A stretch of 64,000 nucleotides of DNA from Clonostachys chloroleuca (GCA_037952775.1 JBANAY010000003.1:21700001-21764000); one strand, 5' to 3'; shown: positions 35,219-46,903, counted from the stretch's first letter. The notes: generated by a model from the sequence alone, not told the origin. Numbers and translations: made by a program.

Positions 35219-37326
35219 CTTGTCCAGCAGGGAACGGAATGGGTCAATAGCAATCGCTAAGGTCGGCGAGCTGGCAGAAGAAGAGACAACGTCAACAGAG
35301 GTTTCAACGAGATATCTGCAGATAGTGGTTTCTTATGCTTGCCGCACCATCCCCTACCGTGCCCAACTTAAATTAACTCAGATGTGTGGATCAAGGTCAG
35401 GTCTGATCATCATCGAAGAAGGCTTCTAGAAACCGCTGCACCTGCCTGCAGCCCACCGGAACCGTCACAGATCCTCCACAATATCAGTTGCCCGGCGTCA
35501 ATGGTCCTTGGCAAACCTTCAAGGTCCTGGAGCATGGTAGATCGTTCCATGCATGGAAGACTATCGGTACATGGACGTTTTCGCGAACATTACTACCTAT
35601 AGAATGATCACCTCGGACATTTTTGTGGTTGTCTATTGGCTTATAGTCAGGTAAGCTCGCAAGGATGGCTTTTAACCGCCGTTCATCTGACTGGTGCGGT
35701 TCCCTCACGCAGGATGGGCTGCTCACGCCAACAGCCCCGTCTTCCCCGCCCATTGTAAGCTATCCATGGGAGGTGTTGAGAGCTCGAAGCTCCAAATGGT
35801 TAGTCACCACTCCCGAAACATTACAAGAGCAACAGAGTTTCCACGTGCCCCAAGTTCGTCACATTGATCGGACTCAGGATTGGCCCCCAGGTTCAGGCTA
35901 TGTTAGCGCCCGTCACATCGAGCAAGTTGGTTCGCAAGGATTCATTATGGAGCACGTAACTAGCCTCCATACAGGAGTCAAAACGTACAAGATTTGCTGC
36001 CTTCTTACCAACCAGCAGCCGCTTTGGGATCAACTGCCATGACTCTTTCCGATCTACGGTTCCGATTCTCACGTTCCCGCGGAATCCGGCAGTAGTTGGT
36101 TCCTCACTTGTTAAAGTCCACATGAGCAGTAAGTGCATTCAGTTCTTGGCCATGATTCGCTCCATTCTGGTCGCAAAAATGTCCCTGAGTCGAGCTGAGA
36201 CTGTTTTCGCTGGTAAAGCATACAACCTCAATTCGGAAGATCAGCCATATGCCATCTCTAATCTATCTAAAGGTCTTGAAAACATGATGGCAGTCTTGCC
36301 ATCTCAAGCATGCATCAGAGCTTGTGTTACCTGTGGCGAACCGGCAATTACCGCAAACGTGAATCATGCGGGGGAGGGGAGACCCTTTAAATTGCAACGT
36401 CAGCTGGCTTCATCTGATCTCCTTCTCCTCAGTTCTTCTTGGCCGGCCCCCTTGCATCCGTCCTAATCCATCTTTGCTAGCTCAGCGTTCCCCATCCCCC
36501 CTCATTTCCAGGTCTCGCCCCCCTCAGTTTCATAGCCGGCCCAACCCCAAGTGTTCGCTTCTCTGGATCACACCCTCTTTCCTCTGCTGATCACTTGAGC
36601 AACCTCCTGTGGGGGATCAATCCTCAAAGCGTGACATTATGGTCTTCCGCAACGCATTTGCTCACATGCGATGGTTTCAAACCCATTTCGCCATCCCCAT
36701 TTCTGACTCGCGGCATACTCTAGCCGTGCGATCTCCTTCAAGGAAGTGATTTTCAGCCCTCAGGCGCCCTCCTGCCAAATTGTCTCCTCTGCATATTTCC
36801 ATACCCTGTCCTGACCAGGAGACCGGCCTCGAATTGGTAAAGCCGACTCCGCTGGGCTTGGTGAAGCTTACGAAACGGCTACTGGCTCATTTCAGCAGGG
36901 TCTGGGGAACCCCTTAACCCCCTGGACCAACTCCCTCAAGTCACTCCGGAGCAGACCACTCGTCTATGCAGCGCCTTCAGGCTGACCAATCCCACCCTGG
37001 CCGTCATTTCGCAATGCTACCATTGCCTCCTAAGTGTGTCTGCTTCTTCCCGCTGGGCCAATTGTACTGATCCACACCGCTGTTGTCCTCTCCGCAATCC
37101 CCAGATTGATCACCCCTGCGTAACCACAATAATGCCCTAGATCCCATGCCAGCCTTTCCCTGGTGACTTGCCTGGTCATTGTGGCACAGAAATCTTTCGA
37201 CTCGGGTGGGGATTTAACAATGGCAGACCCGGTTATCGCCATGCCATCGTGTTCCACAAGCTTTTGCCAGACTTATCACCAAATGAGCGGATTTGCAGCG
37301 TCAATTACTGAAGCGTCATCGCAGCC
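35219..37326. other. Intergenic region
   Basis: 2.1 kb, the 5' flanks of the zinc-cluster gene (minus) and the 326-aa membrane-protein gene (plus). It has pyrimidine-rich stretches at about 36400-36900. The moderate-length frames here (for example 35665-36042) show no domain or consistent coding character. Confidence 0.4.
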
Positions 37327-38452
37327 ATGGCGGAGGCGCTCTTTCTCGAACTCAGCTGGGGCGTGCTCAGCTCCATCGGGATCGCCTGCTTGCTCTTTGG
37401 ATTCCTGATCATCGGCATAACGGGATGGAGCGCTGCTGCGGCGGTCCCAATCATCTCCTCGGTCGCGGGTTGCTTGGCAAACGCCCTCTGCTACTACGCC
37501 TACTATCAGACTCACCCACCGGTCAACACTGCGGTTGCATCTGCATTTGCAGACGTGATGTGGATGGTAAGTCGCTGTTCATAACTTTATTTGGTCACGC
37601 AATTTCCCAAGGTTGTAGCGAGCTCTCTGATTGACGCTGGTCGCTGGAATAGGTTCAAGAAGCCAGCCTGTCTTTCTACAGCTACATCATTCTCACGCGC
37701 GTCCTCATCCGAAGGTCGAGGCGTGTTTTCCTCATCCTCTTTTGGGGCATCCTCGTCCTAATTATCGGTGCAAGACTTGCCATTCTTGTGATGAGGGTCA
37801 AAGTAACCATTCTCGAAAGAGATAACCTGCAATCAGTCATCAACAGAGCGCATATTGCTTATTTTGTTTGCATCGCATCTATTGAGATTCTTTGCTCCTT
37901 TTTCCTGCTGCAGAAATTCGCATCCGCGAAGAAAGTCTCCCGGGAAGCTTCATTGAATTCAAAGTTTTTCCGATATCTTCTCCAGAGCACGGAAGTCCGA
38001 ATGACCACGTTGGCGGTCATCGGCACGACACGGGCAGTGACCTATTCCTTTCAGCCTTCGATGCAGCAATCAACGAACACAGTCAGCCAAGTTGACAGGT
38101 TTATCTACACTTTTGAGTGTTTATTTCCGATGATGATATAGTAAGCCCTCAGTTGCCGATGAGGTGGGTGTGCATGACAAGAACTAACAACTCATTTAGT
38201 ATTGATCTTCTTGCATCGAGAGTCAAGTTCACGATTTCTCAGCATGAACGATCTGTGACTATAATGAGACCTTTGTCCACGCGATCTCTTGCAAACACTC
38301 GACCTATCCGCAAGGCATCAGTCTCTTCGCGCCATTACTTGGAAGGCAATGCGTCCGAGTGTGAGCTAAGACCACTCAGCGAAACGACGTTCGCAGCAGG
38401 AGTGGCCAATCTACATGTAGTAGAACGACCAGAAAAAGCCAAATGCACATAA
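37327..38452 (+). CDS. Orphan multi-spanning membrane protein, 326 aa
   Basis: Exons 37327-37566, 37653-38140 and 38200-38452, with phases 0 and 2. Hydrophobic stretches predict about seven helices: SIGIACLLFGFLIIGITGW, AAVPIISSVAGCLANALCYY, a segment around VNTAVASAFADVMW, RVFLILFWGILVLIIGARLA, AYFVCIASIEILCSFFLL, a short one near MTTLAVIGTTRAV, and FIYTFECLFPMMI. The last 85 residues are polar and basic, presumably cytosolic. The layout resembles fungal seven-helix receptor-like proteins, but I see no rhodopsin-domain or Rta1 signature, so I leave the family open. Confidence 0.72.
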
Positions 38453-39486
38453 TCAAACGACTTGAAATGATCAACCACGACATCTAACTTTTATAGCATA
38501 TAATAACATAATAAGATACCATAATCTCAGCAATAAAATTCCCATCTTCTATCCCACTAGAATCTTTACTCAAATCACCATTGATTCTATGCCGGTTGGT
38601 GTGAAAAATGTGCGATGCAAGGTGGTGCTTGATTGTCATCCTTCATTTAGATGTTGAGAAAGAAAGCTGTCATCAGCCTTCGGGTTGGTCATTAGGTCTA
38701 TGCCACTAATCGCCACTAACAAGAGCACTTTTATGTTAACAGTAAGATTTCATGACTAAAGGAATTGCACAGCTTTAGTACTCGAGAAAATTTGATTCTA
38801 CAATGAGTTTAGATTACTCAGATCTTGTTTTTGCTCTTTTCCTTTGGTCTGTCATTGAGCTATAGGGTAGCCTGTCACATGAAGGGTCACCTGAGAACGC
38901 GTTTTTAGATGTGGATCAGAGGAAGAGGAGAGGCAATCGGGAGGCTGTCAGAAAAACAAGGACGACAGAGTCACCTTGACAAAATTATTGTGGCAGTCAG
39001 TCACATAATAATGCTTCCTATTGTATAATAGTAGGCAGATGACATTGCTATATAATTTTATTATAATTACCACTCACTATTGTCTGTCAATATCGGCGCT
39101 GACTTGGCAATTTACTCTAAGGTAGGTGGATAAACATCAGTGTCTCCTCCTTCATAGTCCATTTATCAGCAGATGAAGGAAGACAGCGTGTGTCACATTT
39201 ATTTTATCTCGTGCTGCCATTCGTAGTATCTTCCCCTCAGGTTGACTAAACGCGATCCGGCGATCGGTCCTGGAGGTACCTTACCTTGTTTTCGCCTAGC
39301 CAATCCGAGATGTTGTTTCATTGGACTACGTAAGACAGTCGGATCGTGGTGCCGTGAGGCGTCCAACATCATCTTCCAAAATCATCTTCCAAACGTTTCG
39401 TCAGAGTTGGTCGAAATTTACTGCCAATGAGAGTTTCCCGCTCTTAAGAGACAATTTTGTTCGTTTTCAGACCCATTAACCTCGCG
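38453..39486. other. Intergenic region
   Basis: AT-rich; no gene recognised. It carries the 5' flank of the methyltransferase gene. Confidence 0.4.
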
Positions 39487-40233
39487 ATGGCGATCTATCT
39501 CCAGGATAATCAAACCTCACTACCGAAAGACCTTATTCAAGAACTCGCTACCTCTAATCCCCCGCCAAAGTTACCAGCGGAGCCAAGCTTTGGACTGGAC
39601 TCCATATTTGGCTTATGCTTATCGTCATTCGCGGCCCCTGTGTATCTCTATGCGTCCCTGAAGGGGAAATTCCAGGTCTGGGACGATGTCTTAGCTACAA
39701 TACCCGACGAGGTGTTCCATGGCCCTGCGCTAGATGTTGGGTGTGGCCGCGGGCTCGTGCTTCTCAAAGTGGCTGAACGCAAACAGAAGCTCGCCCGGGG
39801 TGCTTCAGATGGATGCATATGCCCGGCCTATGGTATCGACATATTCAGCAAGGCGGATCAGACGGGAAATTCGCCGCTTGCAACATATCAGAACGCGGCA
39901 GCCATGGGAGTTTCTGCGAATACTGTGTTGCACAGAGCGAGTTTTACTGAACAGCTTCCATTCGCCGATGGAGTCTTCTCCCTTATTACATCAAACCTGG
40001 CAATACACAACGTCAATCGTGAAGGGCAAACCGTTGCCATCAAGGAGATGGCTCGAGTCTGTAAGCCAGGTGGTCGGATAGTGATGATAGACCTGTACGG
40101 GCATTTTAAGGACCATAAGGCTGTTCTCCTTGAGCTTGGGTGGAGGGAAGTCAAGATTGAGTTGGTTGGGTTCAAGATGCTGTATGGCGTTTTACCATGC
40201 CAGATCTTGACAACAATCAAGCCGTCACAATGA
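39487..40233 (+). CDS. SAM-dependent methyltransferase (class I), 248 aa
   Basis: Intronless. The first ATG in frame is at 39487. The Rossmann-type motif I ALDVGCGRGLVLL binds S-adenosylmethionine; YGIDIFSK fits motif II, and SFTEQLPFADGVFSLITSNLAIHNV fits the motif that closes over the cofactor in UbiE/Methyltransf_11-type enzymes. VCKPGGRIVMIDL is the usual post-motif strand. Before the fold there is a hydrophobic segment (GLDSIFGLCLSSFAAPVYLYASL) that might associate with membrane. The substrate is unknown. No biosynthetic backbone gene lies nearby. Confidence 0.85.
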   Translation: MAIYLQDNQTSLPKDLIQELATSNPPPKLPAEPSFGLDSIFGLCLSSFAAPVYLYASLKGKFQVWDDVLATIPDEVFHGPALDVGCGRGLVLLKVAERKQKLARGASDGCICPAYGIDIFSKADQTGNSPLATYQNAAAMGVSANTVLHRASFTEQLPFADGVFSLITSNLAIHNVNREGQTVAIKEMARVCKPGGRIVMIDLYGHFKDHKAVLLELGWREVKIELVGFKMLYGVLPCQILTTIKPSQ

Positions 40234-40709
40234 CGGATATTAGCTTCATATTTTACTCTAGTTGTAACTATTCCAACCGTTGCAATTCTCCCATCTTTTC
40301 TATGCTCTGGAGCTTTAGCGTGGTGTTCTTGGAATAAGGTATTGCCTCAGGTAGCTGCTAGCTCATGACACGATCCTCGTCTTCTACTTTGAGGAGAGCA
40401 ATTATGCGTCACGTGGTGATGTGAAGACTAGGCACATCTTGCTCACACTCACACAAACAACAGTGTTGGTCAACGTTTACTTTGGTTGGTTCTAAACGAA
40501 AAGTCACAAGAGTCAATTAAACTCTCAAAAAAAGTTATGCAGCTCAGCCACCTCGTATTTTGATTCTCGATTATCTAGCTGGTGAATAAGATTTTGCGCC
40601 ACCGGAACCTCCAGGTATAACCTTTATAAATGAAAACATAGCCCCGGCGGTTTATGATTGATTTGATTTCTTTTAGAGAAAAGGAAAAAACAAATAACTA
40701 CCTCTTATA
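40234..40709. promoter_or_regulatory. Upstream region of the OMP decarboxylase gene
   Basis: 476 bp between two plus-strand genes. A TATAAA at about 40624-40629 lies some 80 bp before the start codon and is followed by an A/T-rich leader. No gene seen. Confidence 0.4.
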
Positions 40710-41598
40710 ATGGCGTCTAAATTCACCCTCCCGTATCATACTCGGGCTGCTTCTCATCAACATCCTGTTGCTAAGCTGTTTCGAATTGCAGAACAGAAAA
40801 AGTCGAATTTGATCATTTCTGCAGATTTCTCTGACACAGAGAGCCTTCTGGAATGTGTCGACGGTAAGGATAAGTGTGCAATCACTACTTGGTCAAGAAC
40901 TGACTTACTTAACACCTTGTCCCTCAACAGAACTAGGGCCTTATATTGCTGTGTTCAAGACCCACGTCGACATTATCCACAACCTCGGCGAGAAGACAGT
41001 AGTTGGATTGAAGAAGCTTGCGGCGAAACATAATTCCATGATTTTTGAGGATCGGAAATTTGTGGATATCGGATCGACAGTCCAGAAGCAGTCCCATGGC
41101 GGCGCACTCTGGATATCTGAGTGGGCGGATATTGTGAATGTGAGTCCTCTTGGAGGTGGTGGCGTCGTGGAGGCGCTAGAACAAGTCATTTTCAGTGAGA
41201 CGTTCCCATACCGCGATAAGAGAGCCGTTCTTCTGCTTGCCGAGATGACTACTGCCGGCAGCCTTGCTACTGGTCAATACACTGAGCAATGTATTGACAT
41301 TGCAAATCAGAGTGGCGCTGTTATTGGCTTCGTGGCTACCGGAGCGCTTGGTACTGTTAATCCTGATCTAAATACATCTGCACAAGAGGATTTTATTATC
41401 TTCACTACTGGTGTCAATAGCTGTCAATCTGGGAACGTCCTGGGACAACAATATCAAACCCCAGAGGCAGCTGTCAAAGCAGGTTCTGATTTCATCATTG
41501 TTGGTCGGGGTATTTACACATCAGAGAACCGTGTCGACAATGCTAAGCAATATCAGAGGGGAGGTTGGAATGCCTATGAAGCTCGCATTGCGTCGTAG
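40710..41598 (+). CDS. pyrG: Orotidine 5'-phosphate decarboxylase, 273 aa
   Basis: Last step of UMP synthesis: decarboxylates OMP to UMP in the cytosol. Exons are 40710-40863 and 40931-41598. The intron sits between VD and ELGPYIAVFKTH, the place I recall for the intron of Aspergillus pyrG-type genes. Catalytic positions are present: Lys61 in FKTHVDI, and Asp92, Lys94 and Asp97 in FEDRKFVDIG. Also present are ISEWADIVN, LLLAEMTTAGSLATGQY, the phosphate-gripping GQQYQTP and ADF-like SDFIIVGRGIY. Several otherwise conserved positions differ from the typical fungal enzyme (for example VSPLGGGGVVEAL), so it could be a divergent second copy. It is complete and predicted active. Confidence 0.9.
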
Positions 41599-41796
41599 AG
41601 ACTATTTCTGGGCGTCAAAATCCAAGAATGAGGTGATTAGGTAGTTTTTCTGCTCTTTCTGTACGAGATCATCCTAGAAAGCTCTGTTACTTAGGATTAT
41701 AGGCACGCTTCTATGACAATCAAGTAATAAAGCTGAGTTAATAGAAGCCAGCTCTATCCTTGTTATGAATGGATTATTTAGCACTGCCTTTTTATG

Positions 41797-41830
<34 letters not shown>

Positions 41831-42423
41831 AGAGTATCCCTAAGCCGCCCATCTTAAGATTTAAGTCTTTATGACAAGGTGTTTAGAGTCGTATATATTG
41901 AATAATCAAAAGAATGGCCTTATAAGTATTCGCCTAACCTCAGCGAAAGCCTGCGCGTGCCTCATGGTTAACCTGCTGTACACTCTACCAACAATATAAG
42001 GCTCTTTGGAATGATTGGTTTTAACGTGGTTTCGTTCGATTGCCTCATTGTTCGCCTCACCAAAGAAGGACTTAGCGGAACCAATACCAGCATGACACAT
42101 CCAAAGTATGTCAACAGCGAACCATTGATTGGCTCTCATCTGATACCTGCATGCTGTGCTAAACCCCCTCTTGCGGATATTGGCCCTCCACTCTGCACCT
42201 CCATGCGCCATCAAGGTAAAGATGCCTAACGTTGTTGCCTTGGGTGTCTATGCCTTGGTAATAATGTGGGCAGCCTAAGGACCGTATCTTACCTCTGCTT
42301 GGCCGCTTCCTCCATGAGATACATGTTCATCTCCTCTTTCATCATCACTTTTTCGCCTTGAGAACTATTTGCCCGCTTGTCCTCGACCCAACTTGGTACG
42401 ATTTCACCTGAACTTGCAGCAAC
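41599..42423. other. Intergenic region with long poly(A) tract
   Basis: Contains the A31 run at 41797-41827. A minus-strand frame at 41906-42214 has no recognisable domain. The rest is the 5' flank of the NYN gene. Confidence 0.4.
41797..41827 (+). repeat. A31 homopolymer
   Basis: Thirty-one consecutive A residues followed by GAGAGAG, about 200 bp after the OMP decarboxylase stop codon. It may be a mononucleotide microsatellite or the poly(A) end of a retroposed sequence; no LINE- or SINE-like body or target duplication was recognised. Confidence 0.9.
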
Positions 42424-43830
42424 ATGAGTAAAGACATGAACAAAACCTGCATGATCTTCGTGGATGACTCAAATGTCTGGATCGAGGCCCAAAAGTTCGC
42501 TGCCTCGGGTAAAGGCCGCTTACCCAAGCTCGAAGACTGCGACCAGGATCCGCGCTGTAGAGTCAACATCGGCAAGCTTGTCAGCACAATCTCGAATGGT
42601 CGCTCGGTGGAAGGTGCATTCCTTTACGCCTCGCGCCCGCCGCCCAACGACGCAGTATGGAACTCCTATGAGAGGTTCGGATTCAAGGTCAATGTGTATA
42701 ACCGCGCCAATAATGGAAAGGAGAAACAGGTGGACAACTCTATGGCAACGGATATTAGCCGCCAAGCGACCACGCTCGAAGTTGGTGCTCAATATGACAA
42801 GGAGACCAAACAGGAATTGGACAACATGACATTTATCGTGATCTCTGGAGATCGCGACATGCTCCCGCCGATTAATGCAGCGATAAAGTGTGGCATCCCC
42901 GTAGAGGTCTGGGCCTGGGAGTCAGGCATCTCCAATGAGCATAAAAAAAGAGATGGTGACAAACTGCGGGTGTATCTCCTGAACCAGATAGCCGATCAAA
43001 TGTGTTTTACCAACACCAGCTCCACACGAAAGAACAAGAAAATCGAGGCGGACAAGACTGTTGTCCTTTGCGACCCTAAGGACAAGGACAATAGTATAGA
43101 TTTTCTCGAAGGTTCTGTCTCTGATTGCCTCCTAGGAAACTGCCGTTTTATATTCTACATCACCCGGTCGCCAACAGACACGGAACTCTTTGTCGAGTTT
43201 CCGAATCTCAAGAATGTTGAGCGTATCATCTTTGATGTACGAGAGCTATTCAAAGACGAGTGGATAGTAGAGTCGTGGCCTGAGCATGCATCTCGTCTTA
43301 ACAAAAAGACATTGATTACTCGCGAGAAAGGAACCATGTTTCGCCCATTGGACGAGAATGACGGCAAGATCAATTCTCCTCTTGTCACTGAACAAGCTAA
43401 ATCCGTCGATGTCCAAGCTAAGTCTTGGCCTGGGTGGAATCTTCCTAAACCATCAATCGAACAAAGCGGGAATGAGGATATTGATACGGGAGCATTCGAC
43501 GACTGGGAAACAGTCGGGTCTCGAAACGGTCCAAGGCGAGCTCATCGTCGCGCTATGGAACGGACGCAGGCATGCCCCTATGGCCTGCACTGCAGGAAAG
43601 CAGCTGAATGTGGCAATCGCCACACTAACGAGGAGGAGACACTGTTTCGAAAATTCCCGAACCAGAATTTCACGAAGTGGAAGACTTCCCGGTGCCGTTA
43701 TTACCCCTACTGTCCCAAGGGGACACAATGTGGGTTTGCCCACTCCGATGCTGATGGATGGTGCTCGAAGTGTCATAAACAGGGTCATCTTGAAGATGGC
43801 TGTCGATTTGGAATTCGGAAAGAGATCTAA
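42424..43830 (+). CDS. NYN-domain nuclease with two CCCH zinc fingers and a CCHC knuckle, 468 aa
   Basis: Predicted RNA-binding endonuclease, intronless. Residues about 9-195 form a NYN (PIN-like) domain with the acidic metal-site residues in place: FVDDSN (Asp14/15, Asn17), QVDNSMATD (Asp104, Asp110) and ISGDRDM (Asp143, Asp145). The middle region (210-300) is a second alpha/beta segment. The C-terminus has CPYGLHCRKAAECGNRH and CRYYPYCPKGTQCGFAH, both C-x5-C-x5-C-x3-H RNA-binding fingers, then CSKCHKQGHLEDGC, a C-x2-C-x4-H-x4-C knuckle. Combining a NYN nuclease with CCCH fingers recalls animal Regnase-type mRNA decay enzymes. That parallel is by architecture only; the cellular target is unknown. 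Confidence 0.88.
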   Translation: MSKDMNKTCMIFVDDSNVWIEAQKFAASGKGRLPKLEDCDQDPRCRVNIGKLVSTISNGRSVEGAFLYASRPPPNDAVWNSYERFGFKVNVYNRANNGKEKQVDNSMATDISRQATTLEVGAQYDKETKQELDNMTFIVISGDRDMLPPINAAIKCGIPVEVWAWESGISNEHKKRDGDKLRVYLLNQIADQMCFTNTSSTRKNKKIEADKTVVLCDPKDKDNSIDFLEGSVSDCLLGNCRFIFYITRSPTDTELFVEFPNLKNVERIIFDVRELFKDEWIVESWPEHASRLNKKTLITREKGTMFRPLDENDGKINSPLVTEQAKSVDVQAKSWPGWNLPKPSIEQSGNEDIDTGAFDDWETVGSRNGPRRAHRRAMERTQACPYGLHCRKAAECGNRHTNEEETLFRKFPNQNFTKWKTSRCRYYPYCPKGTQCGFAHSDADGWCSKCHKQGHLEDGCRFGIRKEI

Positions 43831-44243
43831 TCAGCAGACTTGCATTCCACATATCATGGCCAGCGATGTCTAGTCTGAATGTTTAATGCAATCTTTTGGT
43901 TGAGACTAGCGGGGTTGTTATGACGATAGCTAAGAATTTTCATCTATACTTTATATCTCTTCTTAGTCTAGGAACAGTATCTCTTTATGATCCTTTGCCA
44001 TTTAATCTAGGTACATCGGGCCCTCCCAGACCTAGCCCTCGTGTTAGCACTTTATTTGAATCGTTGTAGTTTCGGAGTAAGCCAAAATTAGGCATTTCCG
44101 ATACTAAAGTTCCATTGGATCGTGGCGCAGCGGCCTGGCGTACTCACAATAAACTCAGCGCCTGTCTACATCAGGGGCTCACATTTTCTTTCTTCCGTGT
44201 ACTTCCCTTCCTGGTGTCATTCGACGGTGAACCTCCCCCCCCA
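43831..44243. other. Intergenic region
   Basis: 3' flank of the NYN gene and 5' flank of the next gene. No gene seen. Confidence 0.4.
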
Positions 44244-45318
44244 ATGTCTAAATCCAAGGAACCACTCTCTGACAGAGCAGCCTTCGGGCAATTCATGTCT
44301 GAGTTCTCCTCAAAAACTCCTCCGATCCGGTCCCTCGACAAAGTCTCAACATATCTACAGCAAGACCTCTCCCCTCCTCTTCGGCTCGCAGCAACTCTTA
44401 CAGTGTCCACCGTTAGTCTTTAATTCGCAGGTTTTTTCTGAATCATGAGTCTAGAGGATCAAGATTTCGTCCCGAAATCGTCCCCAGTTAGGTGGATTCC
44501 AGTATTCTGCGCTTTCCGATTATGGGGATCACATGTTTAAGCGCCGTCTTGTCAATAGCTCCTATGGCGGCTTGGGGGTAATACAATGTATTGGCGACTT
44601 GGTTCGCTATGCTGATGGCAGGATTCGAAAGTACACGGTATATTTACACATGATGAGTCTCGATCCGATGAACTTGACGTTTTTGCTCGATGATTTCGAT
44701 AGCAAGTGGAATGATGTCAAGCCGCGATACGAAGATCTGCTGGCAAAGCGTGGGATGTCGGTGTTGGATATTCGAATGTCTATCATATCTCAGCTGTCAG
44801 TCTATGCCTGGATTATTTATGGGGCGGTTGAGGTGTGGCGCTATTTTCCTGATGTTCGAAAGGGCCAACTCGAGAGCGAGCAGGAAATACAGACATACCA
44901 ATGGTGGGCAAGGGTTGGCGCGGTGATTCATTTAATTCTTTCTAGCGGGATATTCCTGATGGAGAATTGTTCTGTTCCTGGGAGTATTACGGACAAACCA
45001 ATCTTTCTGTCTGATGTAGGTTTTACTGTCTCTCCTATGATGCTAACTCTAGCTGACTGAATGTAGGATCCTAGAGAAGCGGCCACTATGATATGGCTTC
45101 CCCGGACGTTGCGGCACATTCTCAACATTGCTTTTGTCACGTATTTGATTATGTTCTCAGCAAAGGCAAACAACTCTTACTTCTTCCTTATTGTAGCATT
45201 CTTATTCTCTGGTTTGCTCTTTAACTTTATGCTGGTAGTCAAGCCCAGAAACAAGAATGATCAGGGCAAGAAAGCTCAAGTCGCAGACGGAGAGAAGTCC
45301 TATTTGTCTTCTAGCTGA
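44244..45318 (+). CDS. Orphan membrane protein, 310 aa
   Basis: Proposed exons 44244-44411, 44503-45015 and 45067-45318, all phase 0. The first junction (GTTAGT donor, TTCCAG acceptor) is inferred; the second is clear. A soluble N-terminal region of about 150 residues (SDRAAFGQFMSEFSSKTPPI onward, rich in charged residues) precedes about four hydrophobic helices: LSVYAWIIYGAVEVW, ARVGAVIHLILSSGIFLM, HILNIAFVTYLIMFSA and YFFLIVAFLFSGLLFNFMLVV. The C-tail is short and basic. No family is recognised. If the first junction is wrong, the protein may start at ATG 44533. Confidence 0.65.
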
Positions 45319-46903
45319 TCGGAGCTGTCCAATGATGAAGTTTCTATGGAATCAATCCCATGTCGAGACTCATCAAACACGTGGAGAACAAAAGCTTTTC
45401 TGTGCAAACAAAAACACCACATCCGCCCTAGAACTTTCACTCTCAAGCCGTAGAGATTCACCACAACGTAGATGAATCATCAATCTCTTCCCTCAATTAT
45501 TACGCACCGAGAATTCGTTGCATGTAGAGCGTCCCTACACGATAAAGTTTGCCCTAATGTTTTTTTGACCCGTGACAGAAGTTGATATGTATCTATTGCT
45601 AGCGTCGTTAAGAAAATCGTAATTCAGCTGAGAGTTTTGTTTCCAATGGTCCATTTTAAGATGAAGTTTGAAGGAGGAGAATGCCTTGAAAGTTAGGGGT
45701 GGAAATAAAGTGGTGAGATGACCGAAGAGTAGGGAGGTCTAGTGATAGCTACCATTCGATGTTATTAAGATCGTTGCTCAAATATGGCTAAGATCAAACT
45801 GGTTGATAGGATGAGACGTTTACACCAGAGAAGCACGTGCTAGATCTTGTCCGACCCGCGCGGCCACTCCTCATTTACGGTCATAATCATCATAAAGGAA
45901 GCAGGATTCGGGCCCTGTCTAGTGATATTGCCGCGCGTTGTTGAACACGCACAGAAATTCTTCAGTTCCTGCACATGGTCTTCACAAACGTTAGTTGTGG
46001 CAGCTTGAAATGCTGAGTATATTGGCATCAATGCAGGCACAGCTTGCTCTTCTTCCTGTTGGGCTTAGACCATTACACAGGGCTGGTTGTTTGTGATCGA
46101 GTTTCAAGATTGCGGTGAAACGATCAAGCTGCGACCACTGTAACAATGCAGCATCATGCACGCACTGCCGCATTTCTTTCCAGAAGACCTTGGCCCGAAT
46201 AACCATCCTCATGATATTTTGTTGGGACCGCATCGGGCGACTCGGCGAGGACATCACGTCGTCATATCAGAGTACAAGGACATCTTCGCCACCGCGTAGC
46301 GCTCAATCACGCCGCCGTGCAAATCTCATGGCCCCTGTTTGCCTCCTCCAAAGCATTACCCCGTAACATGACCGTGCAGACCAAGTCATGCGGCATTGAC
46401 AGCCGCCTACACGCACCCCACTACATGAGACGATGCGTTTCACCACCAGGTACGAGCCGCAGAGAAATTAGTGGAAGGACTGCTCGCCTCTCCCTCTTCA
46501 CGCTCTAATCCCCCTTCAACGCGTCCAATTGTCTCGCCAGACCGCACAGCATTTGTGATACGTCATACATCAACAAGATCCAAGACATTTGTGACTCAGA
46601 TGAGCTGACTGGGGAAATTTAGTCGTAGCTCCCTAAGTTAAGACGAGAGGCTCCCCATATAAGACTCGCCTCGTAGCCCACATTGGATGAGCAACAACCA
46701 GACGTTACTAGCAAGACAAAGAACTGACACTCAACCAATTTACCTGGTGCTTCGGTCCACAACATCTTCCTTTCAACTCGCCCCATTTCCAGTTGGTTGC
46801 CATTCGACTGCTTGCACTATCTTCGCTTTTGAACACCGCTCACTGGCCAAACCAACTGCCGTCTTTGGAACTTAGACTACTGTGCCTGAAAAAACGAGTT
46901 AAT
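45319..46903. other. Intergenic region with a possible gene remnant
   Basis: Contains the protein-like minus-strand segment listed separately at 45840-46257, and a TATA-like CATATAAGACT near 46655 upstream of the secreted AA1-like gene. Confidence 0.4.
45840..46257 (-). pseudogene. Possible gene remnant, two protein-like frames
   Basis: On the minus strand, one frame (about 46230-46070) reads VIRAKVFWKEMRQCVHDAAL and continues into LQWSQLDRFTAILKLDHK; another (about 46062-45840) reads QQEEEQAVPALMPIYSAFQA and on to a stop. Their composition looks coding, but they are in different frames with no good intron between them, and no start was found. Unlike the other breaks in this window, one added C or G would not fix this. 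It may be a decayed gene, or an uncharacterised gene with poor splice sites. Confidence 0.3.

Noticed and set aside
35665..36042. 125-codon plus-strand frame
   Set aside because: No domain, no splice partners and no homologous pattern; overlapping open frames exist on the other strand.
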